Below are positions 33,501 through 44,639 of a stretch of DNA of 64,000 bases, one piece after another. Below the pieces are notes generated by a model. It was not told the DNA's origin. It made no database searches and saw only the letters and a list, made by a program, of their open reading frames with translations. Both the position numbers and the translations under genes were made by a program. The first letter of the stretch is position 1. Each line of letters starts with the position of its first letter. This DNA comes from Cavia porcellus (Eukaryota > Chordata > Mammalia > Rodentia > Caviidae): positions 68,809,494 to 68,873,493 of the forward strand of contig NW_026947490.1 in assembly GCF_034190915.1 (NCBI RefSeq), given 5' to 3'.

Positions 33501-34745
33501 TCCCTGAAATTCACCAGGGGCACACTGAATGTAATTGCTGCAAACTTGTGGGTCCTTTCCTCTTTTAACTCATCTATTTTTTTAATCCTGCCTAAGAACT
33601 TTTAATGGGTTTCTGGTAGCTGGTATTTGTTTTCTTCTCCTTTGTAGCTCCTTACTGTGCTTTTGGGGTATTGGGGGGCTTAGGAGAGCTTCTATTTCTT
33701 TGTATCCTCATTCTCTGACTTGTATCTGTATTTGTTTATATATAGGTATATAGACATATATTCTTTTTTGTATGTGTTCTCCTCTTTTTTCTCCTGCCAT
33801 TTCTAGTGGGTCACTGCAAGTTGGGGACTAAAGAGGTAAAGAGAGTATGTGGTTATATGGAGACTTTTAGCTTCCCCATGATTAATTTTCAGCTTTTTAT
33901 GTCCAGCTCTAGGATTTACTCCATTATTTACTTTAAGTAGTATTGACTGTGTTCCTATGTTTTGCCACAAAAATTCTTCAATTTGTAACAGCATTACATC
34001 ATTTCTATATGATAGCCCTTGCAGTTAGTCTCCCACCCTTTGTCTATTCTCTAGATGATAGAAAAAACCCAGAAACCTATTAAATTGAAGTCAGTGAAAG
34101 CACAAATATATAAAAATAATCCCCTACTACACATACGAAACTATAAAAGAGTATAAACCTAAGTTACAAAATAACTCAAGGAACATAACAAAATCTTAAA
34201 CCAATAAGATATCTTATGGGAATACAGATTACATATTCCAATAAACCATTACATACATGATTCTAAAGTAGCTTCTTTGCCAGGTTGTCTGGGGTTCACA
34301 CTGCAACTACTCTTCGGATCCTTCCACTGCAAAAATGGAGTTAACTCAAACTCAGGACTACTTGGTGCCAGATTGCAGACAGTTTTGCAGTTTAATCCAG
34401 CCCAAATTCTTGGGTTAGGAGCTCTTGCTGTCCCTACTGTTGGTGTGATGGTAGATTTGGCAGACAACTGTCCACCAAGTCAGGTTTATCCCTATGTAAT
34501 CAATTCAACTACAGCAGTAACAGACTGATCTTTTTATGTGATGTACCATAACTAGTTGAGAAATCACAAAGCATAATATTCAGCTTGGGGTCTCCCCTTA
34601 GCAGTGGGAACATGGTGCCAATGGGGGCCTCCAATCCTACACAGTTAGGGTGGAAACTGGTATCTGATTGAAAGAACTGAGTCCATGACCACCAGGCTGC
34701 CTATCAGCAGGACTCCGCTAGTCTACTCTCCAATTGCCAGCAGTC
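33501..34745 (-). mobile_element. Probable 5' part of the reverse L1 (5' UTR / early ORF1)
   Basis: It continues upstream of the ORF1 remnant on the minus strand. To about 33650 it still reads as a Lys/Glu-rich coiled-coil-like frame with stops. Beyond that I recognise no L1 landmark; the stretch 34260-34745 is GC-richer and could be L1 5' UTR or unrelated sequence. A frame at 34277-34528 has no recognisable domain. Confidence 0.4.
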
Positions 34746-35103
34746 TCCCATGACAAACCCACTTCAGTGTCATACTAAATCAGGAAAATGATAAGGAGAT
34801 CCACTATCACCACTCCTGTTCAGTACAGTACTTGAAACGTTAGCCAGAATAATCAGAGGAGAAAAAGGGATAGTTATAAGAAAGGAAGAAGTTCTGGTTT
34901 TCATCTCCAGATGACATGACCCTCTATGTAGAAGATTCAAATAATTTCACCAAAAGATTTCTAGCATTAATAACCAAACTCAGTAGCATAGTAGGATACA
35001 AAAGCAACCCACAAATCAATAGTGTTCTTGTATACTAATAATGAACTCACTAAGGAAGAAATTAGAAAACAGTACCATTCACAATAACATATAAAGGTAA
35101 GTA

Positions 35104-35109
35104 CTTGGG
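35104..35109. repeat. Left 6 bp TSD of solo LTR
   Basis: CTTGGG, paired with CTTGGC at 35707-35712 (5 of 6). A six-base duplication is characteristic of class II (ERVK) integration. Confidence 0.6.
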
Positions 35110-35706
35110 TGTTGGAGACCACTGTGAAGCAACTCTGAGCAGCATTTAAAATTAACTAATGGGCTCTCTATGTTTATCTGTGAGTCTGTCCTAGGCCTCG
35201 GCCCCTTGCCTGGCAACGGGAGCTGATTCACAGTAAGTGAACCTCTATGAATCATTTCTCCTGGCTGAGGCCTGTAGTGGCCCATGAGGCCAGAGATACC
35301 TCAAAGGGCAAGGTAAGGCCACAGCTGCGGACAATTGGCTCAAACATCAGTTAAGTAGATAGAGACTGTAGCTGCAGAAATTAGTCCTACAGTCTCACTC
35401 CTACCACGTCTTCATGATAAAATGGTTCTCCTAAGCTGGCATGATTCATTACTTGGAGACATCCTTGAAGTAATTCCCAAGGTCCTGCTCATTGCCTGTG
35501 CTTTCCTCAGTTTCCCTGCCCTTTGTTTTAGACCTAATAAAAATGGGTAGTCCAGAGAAGTCTTTGCCTTAGCCCTCAGAGTCTCAAGTTCAGCTGAAGG
35601 GTTTTGAGCCTCCTGGAGTCCTAAAATCATACCATTTGTCTCATTTTATCTAAACCTTCACCATACACTCATTTGGGAGATTGGGGATCCAGATCAGGAC
35701 CCAATA
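35110..35706 (+). mobile_element. Solo LTR, probably class II (ERVK/IAP-like)
   Basis: 597 bp beginning TGTTGGAGACC and ending GGACCCAATA; the termini are near-inverted copies, with the final CA mutated to TA. A polyadenylation signal AATAAA is at 35536-35541. L1 ORF2 reads straight across once the LTR and one TSD copy are removed. No internal viral sequence is present, so it arose by LTR-LTR recombination. Confidence 0.72.
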
Positions 35707-37256
35707 CTTGGCAATTAGTCTAAACATGGAAGTGAAGGACCTTTATAATGAAAACTGCAGTACTCTGGAAAAGGTGACCAAAGAGGACATCAGAAAATGG
35801 AAAGATATTCCCTGTTCTTGGATGGGCATAGCCAGTATTATCAAAATTTCCATACTTCCAAACTGATACATACATTTAACACAATCCCAGTCAAAATACC
35901 AACATTATTCCTCACATATCTTGAGAAAACCTTCCTAAAATTCATATGAAATCATAAAGGATCCAAAGAATAGCAAAAGCAATCTTAAGTAACAAATAAA
36001 AAGCAGACGGCATCACAATCCCACATTTAAAGTTATATTACAAAGCCTCAGTGATAAAAACAGCATGGTATTGGCACAAAAATAGACATATGAATCAATG
36101 GAACAGACTAGAAGACTCAGAAACAATCCAGACGCATAAAACTATTTGATCTTTGATGAACAGGCCAAAAGCATACACTGACAGAAAGTTGGTCTCTTTA
36201 ATAAAGGATACTGGGAAAACTGGATATCCACATGTAGAAGGTCATATCTGGATGCATACCTCTCACCATGCACCCTAAAATCAGAACAGGCCAAAGATCA
36301 AAATGTTAAGACAGAGGCACAATCTACTGGAAGACAAAATAGAGCTCTTGAAGATGTAGGTGTAGGCAGGAACTTCCTGAACAGAACTACAGTGGCACTA
36401 GAAATAGTACCAAGAATCAAAAAATGGGATTACATTGAATTAAAAAGCTTCTGCACAGTAAAGCAAGCAACTAACAGAATGAAGCAGCAACCTACAGAAT
36501 GGAAAAAAAAAAAACATTTTGCCAGCTACTTCTCAGAAAGAGAGATAATTTAAAGAATTTTTTAAAATTATACTTACCAAATTAAAAGACCCAGTTGAAT
36601 AACAGGCAACTGAAATTAATACTTTCTCAGAGGAAATACAAATGGTCAATAAATACATTTAAAATGTTCTGCATCTCTGGCCATTAGAGTAATACAAATT
36701 AAAATAATACTGACATTCCATCTGACACACCCATGTTTATAGCATCAGAATTCATAACAGCTAAGTCTTGGAAGCAGCCTATATGCCCATTAACAAATGA
36801 GCAGATACAGAAAATGTGGTATTTATACACAATGGAGTGCTATTTGGCCTCGACAAGGATAAACTTGAGTCATTTGTAGGAAAATGGATGCACCTTGAGA
36901 CCATAATTCTAAATGAAATAAATTAGACACACAAGCTTAACTACTGAGTAGTTTCTCTTATATAAGAAATTCAAAATATAAAGAGCAAATATATATACAC
37001 GTATATATATTTGAATGTAGGGAGATCTTTTTCAAATGGGAAGGGGAACAAGAGATGGAGAGACGGGGGGAAAGCACTGGCAAAAATGGAGATAAAGCTT
37101 TTGCAGGTGGGAAGAGCACCAGGAGTAGGAAGGAGCCCTGGGCGGAGTGGTAGGCAACAGGTAGGAGAGGAAAATGAATTAAGGTGTGTTATGCTCGTGC
37201 ACCAACTCTCCAGGACTAATGAAGTCATCTATACTGCAAACCTGTGGTAATAAAAA

Positions 37257-37541
37257 ATAAAGAATTCTTTCTTAACTCCCCAAATAAACAAATCTTTAAA
37301 TGAAACCAAGATGACTAATATGTCTCATGCCCTACGATGATACCAGCCCTCACCCCATGCATCCTCACATATGCTCCGGAGCTGATGTGATAAAGTCTCC
37401 TAATCAGGAAGGAAGGGGGCAGAGGAAAGAAGGAATGAAAAACTTCACAGAAGAGTAACAGCAGAATCACGCCACTTAATAAAGATCAAAATACACAAAA
37501 AATAAACTTGCTAAAGATTCCTGCTTCTGTAACAGAACTAT
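37257..37541. other. Unassigned sequence
   Basis: No feature recognised between the L1 A-tail and the TSD of the next element. Confidence 0.4.
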
Positions 37542-37556
37542 AATAAAAAGGAAGAT
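37542..37556. repeat. Left TSD of 1.04 kb LINE-derived element
   Basis: AATAAAAAGGAAGAT, identical to 38599-38613 (15 of 15). Confidence 0.9.
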
Positions 37557-38598
37557 CTTGAATGGTTTTACATTGTTTTGATATACTTAATGCTACAGTA
37601 TACGAAGTTGTACTCAAGGATTTCAAAGAAAGAAACAATATGGTAACTACTTTTAGGTTAGGATTATCTGGTGGTGAAACACTATTCTGCTTAAATGGTT
37701 ATGTTTTGATCTGCGCTGTTTCGTTGTTATGCCCTCTTTTATCTCAATCTCCACTCCATTATTTACTTTTTTATCTTTATCCTTTTAATCAAAGGAAAAA
37801 AATAGCAGGATATATTATAGTAACCCATTTTGACTTTTCATTACCTTGATTTAAAGCCCTGTATTACTCTCACCATCTGGTTTTTAACTGATGTTCCCCT
37901 ATTCTGTTTTGCTGGATAGTATCAGGTTCGAAAGTTTAGGCATCAGCTGTGAAGATAATGAGATTCATTATGACGCCCATTCTTGTTGACTTTTAGCTAC
38001 TTTTGAAGACCTACAATGTCTCCAATGTTTTGGTTTTGTCGGTTTTATTCTTTACTGTTTTGTTCAATTGTATTATAACTAATGATATAGGCAATTCTAT
38101 TAGAGATAGCGGGAGACATTATGGTAACCATTGTTGATCACCTGTATTATGTTTTTACATTATCTATTATGTCCACCCTTTTGACTTGACCGATTCTGTT
38201 CTGTTATGTCACATTTGGTTTTACTCTCTTCCAAAAAAGTAATAAGAACCGTGGGAGCAATGAAACCCAAAATGTGTAATAGTCATGGTACAAAAGAGAG
38301 GAAAAGAAAGTGCTCTAAACTATATAACTGCATGTATATTTAAGTGTATAAGATAGAAAATGATATCACAGAGTTTTATTGGATCAATGAACAGAACTGT
38401 TTGCAGTATCATTGATGGAATGTCCACTTTACAAGCTTTAATTTTGTGACTTGAACAATTATTTCTAAGATGACAATATGTAATCCATTAACTAGTGATT
38501 TCCTACTGTTCATTTTTTTTCTGTAAATCTGTATAACTTGTACCTTTTCCCTGCTTTTTTTTTCTTTTCTCCTTAAATAAAATTTAAAAAAAAAATAA
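37557..38598 (+). mobile_element. 1.04 kb ORF-less LINE-derived element
   Basis: Flanked by a perfect 15 bp TSD. Starts CTTGAATGGTTTTACATTG, the same start as the inverted copy at 26394. The body is AT-rich with ~155 bp repeating units containing CATTATG-A-C-ATTGTTGA motifs (38120-38140; a weaker one near 37970). It ends CTTAAATAAAATTTAAAAAA with the polyadenylation signal at 38576-38581. Its 3' third resembles the tail of the ORF1-only LINE ('taactagtgatttcctactg' here, reverse of 'cagtaagaaatcactagttg' there). No frame longer than chance. Probably a short LINE parasite. Confidence 0.82.
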
Positions 38599-38613
38599 AA
38601 TAAAAAGGAAGAT
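38599..38613. repeat. Right TSD of 1.04 kb LINE-derived element
   Basis: AATAAAAAGGAAGAT, directly after the A-rich tail; identical to 37542-37556. Confidence 0.9.
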
Positions 38614-39736
38614 GAGCACAGAAATTAGCCTGCTACTGACGCCTGAGGACGAGGGAGGGGGCTGTGAGCACAGTGTGTGAGCAAAAGCCTGAAGCCAGAT
38701 GATGAGGGGAGCCTGTTCATCACACCTCAAATACAATCATGCATTACAAGTCCTTTAGATGTAAGAAGCATCTTAAGTATTTTTAAATAAAAAATATGAA
38801 AAACCATGAAACAAATAAACAAAAATAGGAAAAATGAATTTGAATACCTGTATCAGCAAAGTTTTGCTTGTGAGTAAAACCCACCCACAGAACACTGTGT
38901 TATGAAGTGGTGTGGGGTTTGGGGGCTTTTTCTGCACACTACATTTAATTTCTCATGGTCCCAACCTTTGCTGCAGGGCTACTGGCTGTATCAAAAGGAA
39001 AGACCAGTATGTTCCCTTGTTGACATTTTCTTTTAATCAAAGCTCACATTTCATATCCTCCCACAGGAACAGGCCCTATCGGGCACCCTCCGGGTTGGCA
39101 GGGCAGTTTATCTCTTGGCGGTGGACATATTTGTCAGGCATCTGCAGCACAAAATGTCAATGTGCCCATGTGGAAAGAGAGAGGGGAAAGGGGAATGCTA
39201 CAATATTTATTCAATGATCCCATTTAATTATTGATATGCAGAAAACAAATGGATCTGGGCTTTAATAACGTGGCTGTGTGCTGCAGGAAAAACACGCCCT
39301 TGTTGTCAACTCTATCATTCCACTGAAACCTGCTCCTGCTCCTTCTGAAACCTGGACATTGTTCTGCCATTGCTACCATAATCGCAAGAGGAAATGTATA
39401 TTTAATAATACTGAACATGAAGTTCTGCTGAATAGAGGCCGCTATGTAAGCTCTTATCAGTAATTCCTACCCCAGACAAAATACTCTGTGCCTTTTCAAT
39501 CACAGGCTCTGCTGCTTTCTCCAGGACAATGGTGTCAGCAGAACTGGACCGGAGGACACCTACCTGGGGCAACACTGCAGCATTACTTGCTGATGAGAAA
39601 GAAAAAGCCAGCTACATCTGAGCATGCCCTGACAGTCCTGAGGGAGACAGGGAGTTAGAGTTTGGCACATACAGACACACATACACACACCAAAAATAAA
39701 AAAACCCTAGTGGACTCACTGGTGGATTCTGTTGTC
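38614..39736. other. Unassigned sequence; possible conserved noncoding block at 39000-39470
   Basis: No repeat recognised from 38860 to 39640. The 39000-39470 part has mixed composition with homeodomain-like AT motifs (TTTAATTATTGATATG near 39224) and lacks the decay typical of the flanking repeats. I cannot test conservation from one sequence. Confidence 0.35.
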
Positions 39737-39880
39737 TCTACTAAGGAGAAAATGGGGTTCAGAAGCATTAAGTGACTTGCCTGAGGCCCCTTGAGCAGGT
39801 GCCTGGGCTGGAATTCAAACTTATCTATCTAGCCCCAGAGCAGAGCTCCTGTACCATCTGCCTCCCACCAATTGCTTCCC
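39737..39880 (+). repeat. MIR SINE
   Basis: 'ctactaaggagaaaatgggg', 'ttaagtgacttgcctgaggc' and 'gggctggaattcaaactta' match the MIR core order (GAGGAAACTGAGG, TTAAGTGACTTGCCCAAGG, GCTGGGATTYGAACCC). Ancient and diverged. Confidence 0.82.
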
Positions 39881-40939
39881 GCCTCTGCCCATCTCTGGAA
39901 AGAGCCCCACAGACTGGCAGCATCCTGCCTGCCCTCAAAGCCCTAGAAAGTACTGATTAGGGAAATACAAACTGATTTTAGCAAGTAAACAAATTTGCAA
40001 ATGCAGAACACACACACTAGGAGATCACCCATTTGTATGTAAAGTTCCACGTGTGAGGCATCCAATGATCCCCACTGTAGAGGCGTTGGTACCCGGTGAT
40101 GGATGATGTGGCTCATGTCACCTGCGAGAGGCAGGCAACAACATCCAGATGGGAGTGCTGTCCAGCAGACTGGAAGCAGCTCTCTAGAGGATTCTAGGCC
40201 ATGCAGGGCCCAGGAAAAGGGCAGGTCTCCGAAGGCAGGGACTTGGAACAGGCACACATGTGCCCATTTGATTGCTGCTCTAAAACCAGGAGGATCTGCT
40301 TGAGGCCTCGTCACACCCTTGTGGCCACACTGGGACCCGTGTGAGAGCCAAATGAACTTCAAGTCAAGGTACTGGGTCCCCCACCCAGTTAAGCCACAAC
40401 CTCCACTGGGTGACCACGGACACGGTGCTTGCTTGACAAACTTCTCCTCGAACAAAGATCCTAGTCTCAGCCTGGGGCTTCCTGGGAAAGACCAGAGCCT
40501 TGAGGATGGGTCCTGGATCTCTGCCTTTGGGAGAGTCCCCCTGTGCTGTGGAGCTGGCAAGCAGCTCCTGGCGCACCCTGAGAAGGAGGCCACCTTGCAC
40601 CTAGGGTTTCCAGACCAAAAGAAGCACACAGCTAGTGCACAGCTAGCTTTGCCATGTTCACAATGGAAAAGCTTTGGGGTCTTCTCCTAGGAGGGAAAGA
40701 CAGCCGCAGAGAAAATGCAAGTATCGCATGGCTCTTCTAAGGGCAAGGTCAGATGCCTGGCCTCCTGCCTACTCAGTATTCAGGGAGACTAAGGACCAGT
40801 GCAGGCAGAGGCTCAGTAAGGGATGCTCCAGGGGATGCACAGTGCCACTAGAGGCAGGGTGGGTGAACTACGGATGGGTGAGGAGCCATGAAGCTTGGGC
40901 GTGGGTGGGTAGCTTCATTTCTTGCCTCCTCCCATGCCC
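39881..40939. other. Unassigned, GC-richer sequence
   Basis: Opposite-strand frames of 228 (39943-40629, minus) and 123 codons (40319-40690, plus) overlap each other. Neither has a recognisable domain, and the minus one ends in low-complexity hydrophobic sequence. I treat both as chance frames in GC-rich DNA. Confidence 0.45.
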
Positions 40940-41882
40940 AATTTTTTGAGGTATAAGTAAGAAATAAAAATTGTACACATTCAAGATACATAATTTAATA
41001 CTTTGACATACATATACATTGTGAAATGATTATCTCAACCAAGCTAATTCTCATCGGTCACCTCACAGAGTTACTGTTTTTCACTTTGTGTATGTTAGTG
41101 AGACCATGGAAGGGCTACCATCTGAGAAGGGACAGTGGGCATGATCACAGCATACTAATGTACCCATGGAAATTCCACTGTGAAACCCATCAATCTGTCA
41201 ATTCATATGATGAACACTTAGCATAATAAAAGGAAAATCTATCCTTCTAGCAAATTGTAGGTATATGGTACAGTACTGCTCACCACAGCCCCAGGCTGTG
41301 CAACAATCTGGAGGCATATTCATTCTGCATAACTGAAACTTGACCAGAGTCTCATCTCCCTCACCCACTGCCCAGGCCCTGCGAACCATCATTCTGCTCT
41401 GACCTTCTGTTAGCTTAACTATTTTAGATCCCACATATAAGTGGAGTGAAATCATGCATGTTCTTCTATATCTGGCTTATTTCATTTATTGTAATGTCCT
41501 CTAGGTTCATCTACATTACAAATGGCAGAGTTTCCTTCTTTTTGAAGGCCAGATAACATTCAGTTATGCATATATTTCTTTTCTTCACCCATTCCTCTGT
41601 CAGAAGATATTTACACTGCTTCCTAAGTCATTAATTATGGCTGTTTCTGCAATCGAGTTGTTGTGAATATGCTTCTGGCATGGGGATGCCCTTATTTTTA
41701 TGAACACCTCCTATGGACACATGCCCAGAAGAGGAGTTGCTGGATCACATAGTAGTTCTACCATACCTTAACTTAAAAATTTCAAGAACCACAAGGACCC
41801 CAAATAAGCAAGCAACCAACCCCAAGCAAGAAGAACCAGAGGTATCACCTTCCTGATTTAAAAATGTATTACCAGTGGTCAT

Positions 41883-41897
41883 CAAAACAGCAGGGTG
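41883..41897. repeat. Left TSD of truncated ID
   Basis: CAAAACAGCAGGGTG, identical to 41971-41985. Confidence 0.85.
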
Positions 41898-41970
41898 GGA
41901 CCACCTGCCTGGTGAGTGTGAGGTACCTGAGTTTGATTGCTGATACAAAAAAAAAAAAAAAAAAGAATAC
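41898..41970 (+). mobile_element. ID SINE, 5' truncated
   Basis: Keeps the B-box half (CCTGAGTTTGATTGC) and an 18-base A tail, with a perfect 15 bp TSD. The A-box half is missing, so it has no complete internal promoter. Inserted into the inverted L1. Confidence 0.85.
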
Positions 41971-41985
41971 CAAAACAGCAGGGTG
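41971..41985. repeat. Right TSD of truncated ID
   Basis: CAAAACAGCAGGGTG, identical to 41883-41897. Confidence 0.85.
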
Positions 41986-42529
41986 CTGGCATTAAAACAG
42001 AATGTGGAACAGAATGAAAGATCTGAAAATAAACTTGTGTATTTAAAGACAAGTGAAATTTTACAAAGGACTACCAGTTAGGAAGAACAGTCTCTTCAAT
42101 AAATGATGTGGGGAAAACAATATCCATACACAGAAAGATGAAACTGGACCCTTATTTCACATCATCTGCAAAAACTGACCAAATTCATTAATAATTTAAA
42201 TGTCAGATCTAAAAGTGTAAAGCACTTAGACAAGAACAGGGAAAAGCTTACTGACTTTGATTATGGCAATGGTTTTTTGACACCAATTTGATAAACAGTC
42301 AACAAAGTTATAAATATACAAAAATCATATCAAACTCAAAACTGATAGTACAGCAAAGGAGACACTCAACAACAAACTATGTAATTGAAGAATAGATCTG
42401 CAAGCTACATATCTAATAGAAGATTAACATCCAAAATATATAAGGAATTTAACCCAATCACCAAAAATAAAAAAAAATAAATACCAAAGCAAAACATGAA
42501 CAAGAGACCCCCAGAGCTTATACAGTCAT

Positions 42530-42840
42530 AGGCAGGGCTTTTCAGAGGTGGCTTGATCCATGGTGTGTGACGTTGGGATTAAGGGTTCCCCACCCTGGGT
42601 ATGGGTGACACTTCCCAGAAGACAAGATGGGATAAAACAGGAAAGGTCCACTGCTGCTGTTTGTGCTTCTGCCTGCCTTGCCACGCCTTGGACTGTTTCT
42701 CCGCTGTGATGACCCCTGCCTTGGAGCCAGCTGATGATGGACTGAAGCCTCTGCAAACTGTGAGCTACATAAACCTTTCCTCTCTTAACTTGTGGGTGTT
42801 GGGTATTTTGTCTCCACAACAAGAAGAGAAACTAAGACGG
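42530..42840 (+). mobile_element. MaLR-type LTR, 5' incomplete
   Basis: 'gatggactgaagcctctgca', 'aactgtgagctacataaacc' and 'gtgttgggtattttgtctcc' then AGAGAAACTAAGACG: the MaLR polyadenylation region and 3' end. The TGTTATGG start is not recognisable. Confidence 0.8.
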
Positions 42841-42845
42841 GGCGT

Positions 42846-43175
42846 AAGGCCTATCTCTCAGCAGGAGATCCCCCCATTGATGCTGTACTGTGTACTGTTA
42901 TTCTCTAAATAGATGATCAGACTGCCAGCTTTAGGCCTGCAAACAGTGAAATACTAAACACTACAAGCATTAAATTGTATTTTACTTGAATAGCTGTCAT
43001 CTCAGCCTGTGTTTCTCTGGATCAGCTGGTCCCTTGGGGGTGTGGAGGGGGAAACCTTGCCTCTTCGCCAGGAGGGGTTGGTGTCTGGGTGTCGCCCCCA
43101 CAGCCCACACATGGTGTACAAGGCTTATTCAAAGAAGTCCACTCCAAAAGCACATCTTCAGGTTTTAAATCCACA
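42846..43175 (-). mobile_element. Fragment related to the 5' half of the 0.92 kb LINE-like element
   Basis: Shares the linker of the element at 4565-5484: 'agctgtcatctcagcctgtg' followed by 'tttctctggatcagctggtc' here against 'agctatcattgcagcctgtg' and 'tttctttggatcagttggtc' there. It then has part of one GC-richer unit ('ggttggtgtctgggtgtcgc'). It lacks the AT-rich 3' tail, which would lie to its left, and instead abuts the MaLR LTR. Confidence 0.6.
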
Positions 43176-44639
43176 GATGTCTAACTAATATTCCTTGAAG
43201 TAAGTTTTGTTCATCAGCATCTATTGCTAGCACATCATGGGCATATGTGAGTTTATTAAATAAATGAAATTTTTTTAAAGGGCAGAGGTTTAATGTTAGC
43301 AAGTTTTCTGAGACACAGAGACACTGAAGAATTTATGCGTGTAAGTATCAACCAATAAAGTCAATACTAATTTGAAAACTGCCATTCTGAGTCCAAACCT
43401 GATGCGACTTTAGGGTTCTATAAATACAGTGCACATCTGAGAGAGAGGAGGCACCCTGGCAAATGAGGGCCACTTGCCTGAAAGGTGAGTGCCGGATGGG
43501 TGCCTGCTACAAATCTTACATTTTAATCTTCGTCACATAGCTATTTGAGAACCAATTATTTCTTTGTCCAGAAGAAAGAATGCATTCTTCTAAACCCTAC
43601 AGTGGAAAAGCATTCCTAACTTGCCCTTTCATTTCCAACAAAAGGTAATTTGCACATGCTCTTTCCTCAGTAATGTGTCACTTAAACTAGCATAAGCTTT
43701 CTCTTAAAAAAAAAAAAAGACAAAATAACGAAAGGAGAAAATTAATGAGACATTCAGGAAAAAAAAAATCACTTGGGAAATTTCACAATCCACACCAAAA
43801 TGATCATATCCCTGGAAACTATGCCCAAGGTATGGTTATTATATTCCCTTGCCCCTTGCTCTGTAAAATTCAGAAGATTTAATCAAAATCACTCATCAGG
43901 CACTCACAGTAATCACCCTAGGCTGAGTTTATGTCCACATCTGTGATTCCCAGATGGAAACCTACCCTGCCAGGGGACAAATGCATGCAGTTTATTTATG
44001 ACACGTGGCTTTCTGATGGAATGGATTATTTCCTTGACATGGTTATGATCGGCTGCCTTCGATTCCACGTTTATTCAATTCCTTAGAATTGCCTCGAGTT
44101 TATATTCCCTTCCTATTCCAGTGTGCCAAATGTCAAATAAAATTGCTGACCCTGTGAATATAACAAGTTGATCCTTGGTGAAAACACTCTAATACCCAAG
44201 CAGAATAGCCCTCTTCCTCCATATTGCTGAAGAGGGCTGGGAGGAAGAGCCAGCAAATGAATTTTCTCATAGCAAGAAATAACTGTGCTCCAACCTCCAG
44301 AGTGACCCTGATTTCTGCCTACAAAGCGCTTTCTGGGCCTCTTCCCACCAGTGGCCTGCAAGCCAACTCCTGGGCTAACAGGCTCTGTAGTCCCCACCTT
44401 GCAGTGCAAGCTGACAAGGTGCTTACCTTGAATGCCAAATATGAAAAAGTACTCCAAAACCCAGTGAGTGATTTTCAATGTTTTGAGGCAATATCTGTTT
44501 AACATCTAATTTAATGATATATCCAGGATAACTAAAACATCAAAATTTTAAATAAAGACAGGACACAAAGATGCCATCCCCATTTATTAGCACCTCAAAT
44601 TAAAAGAAGAAGGTAGAAAAGATGGCCATGGCCCGGTAT
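43176..44639. other. Unassigned sequence; possible conserved noncoding block at 43850-44110
   Basis: No gene recognised; overlapping frames at 44113-44505 lie on opposite strands and lack domains. The 43850-44110 part has balanced composition and no repeat-like decay. Confidence 0.35.

Larger units (their letters stand above)
34747..37256 (+). mobile_element. LINE-1 3' half (RT to 3' UTR), 5' truncated
   Basis: It begins in the RT domain ('catgacaaacccacttcagt'; RT catalytic block 'tctccagatgacatgaccct' at about 34905), continues through 'ggaagtgaaggacctttata' (35729) and 'gatgggcatagccagtatta' (35821), the cysteine-rich C-terminal region and the end of ORF2 ('gtggtatttatacacaatgg', 36817), then a purine-rich 3' UTR and AATAAAAAATAAAG at 37242-37255. 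Frames are broken. An ERVK-type solo LTR interrupts it at 35110-35706. Its sequence differs from the reverse L1 to its left, so the two are separate insertions. Confidence 0.88.
40940..42485 (-). mobile_element. Old LINE-1 with 5' inversion (twin priming)
   Basis: 40940-41775 is antisense old L1 3' UTR and ORF2 end ('taatgtcctctaggttcatc', 'gttgctggatcacatagtag'). 41776-42485 is forward ORF2 sequence from upstream in the same gene ('taaatgatgtggggaaaaca', 'caaaatatataaggaattta'). The orientation (inverted upstream part distal to the A-tail) is that of twin priming. By comparison with the usual L1 order roughly 400 bp is missing between the two parts. No TSD can be seen, as expected for its age. 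Confidence 0.75.

Noticed and set aside
34277..34528. 83-codon forward frame in the region upstream of the reverse L1 ORF1
   Set aside because: No domain; lies antisense in probable L1 5' sequence.
28095..37256. One giant 5'-inverted L1 (reverse part 28095-34745 plus forward part 34747-37256)
   Set aside because: The topology fits twin priming, but the two parts overlap by over 1 kb in ORF2 and differ strongly in sequence, so they are separate insertions.
39943..40629. 228-codon minus-strand frame
   Set aside because: Overlaps a 123-codon plus frame; low-complexity hydrophobic end; no domain.
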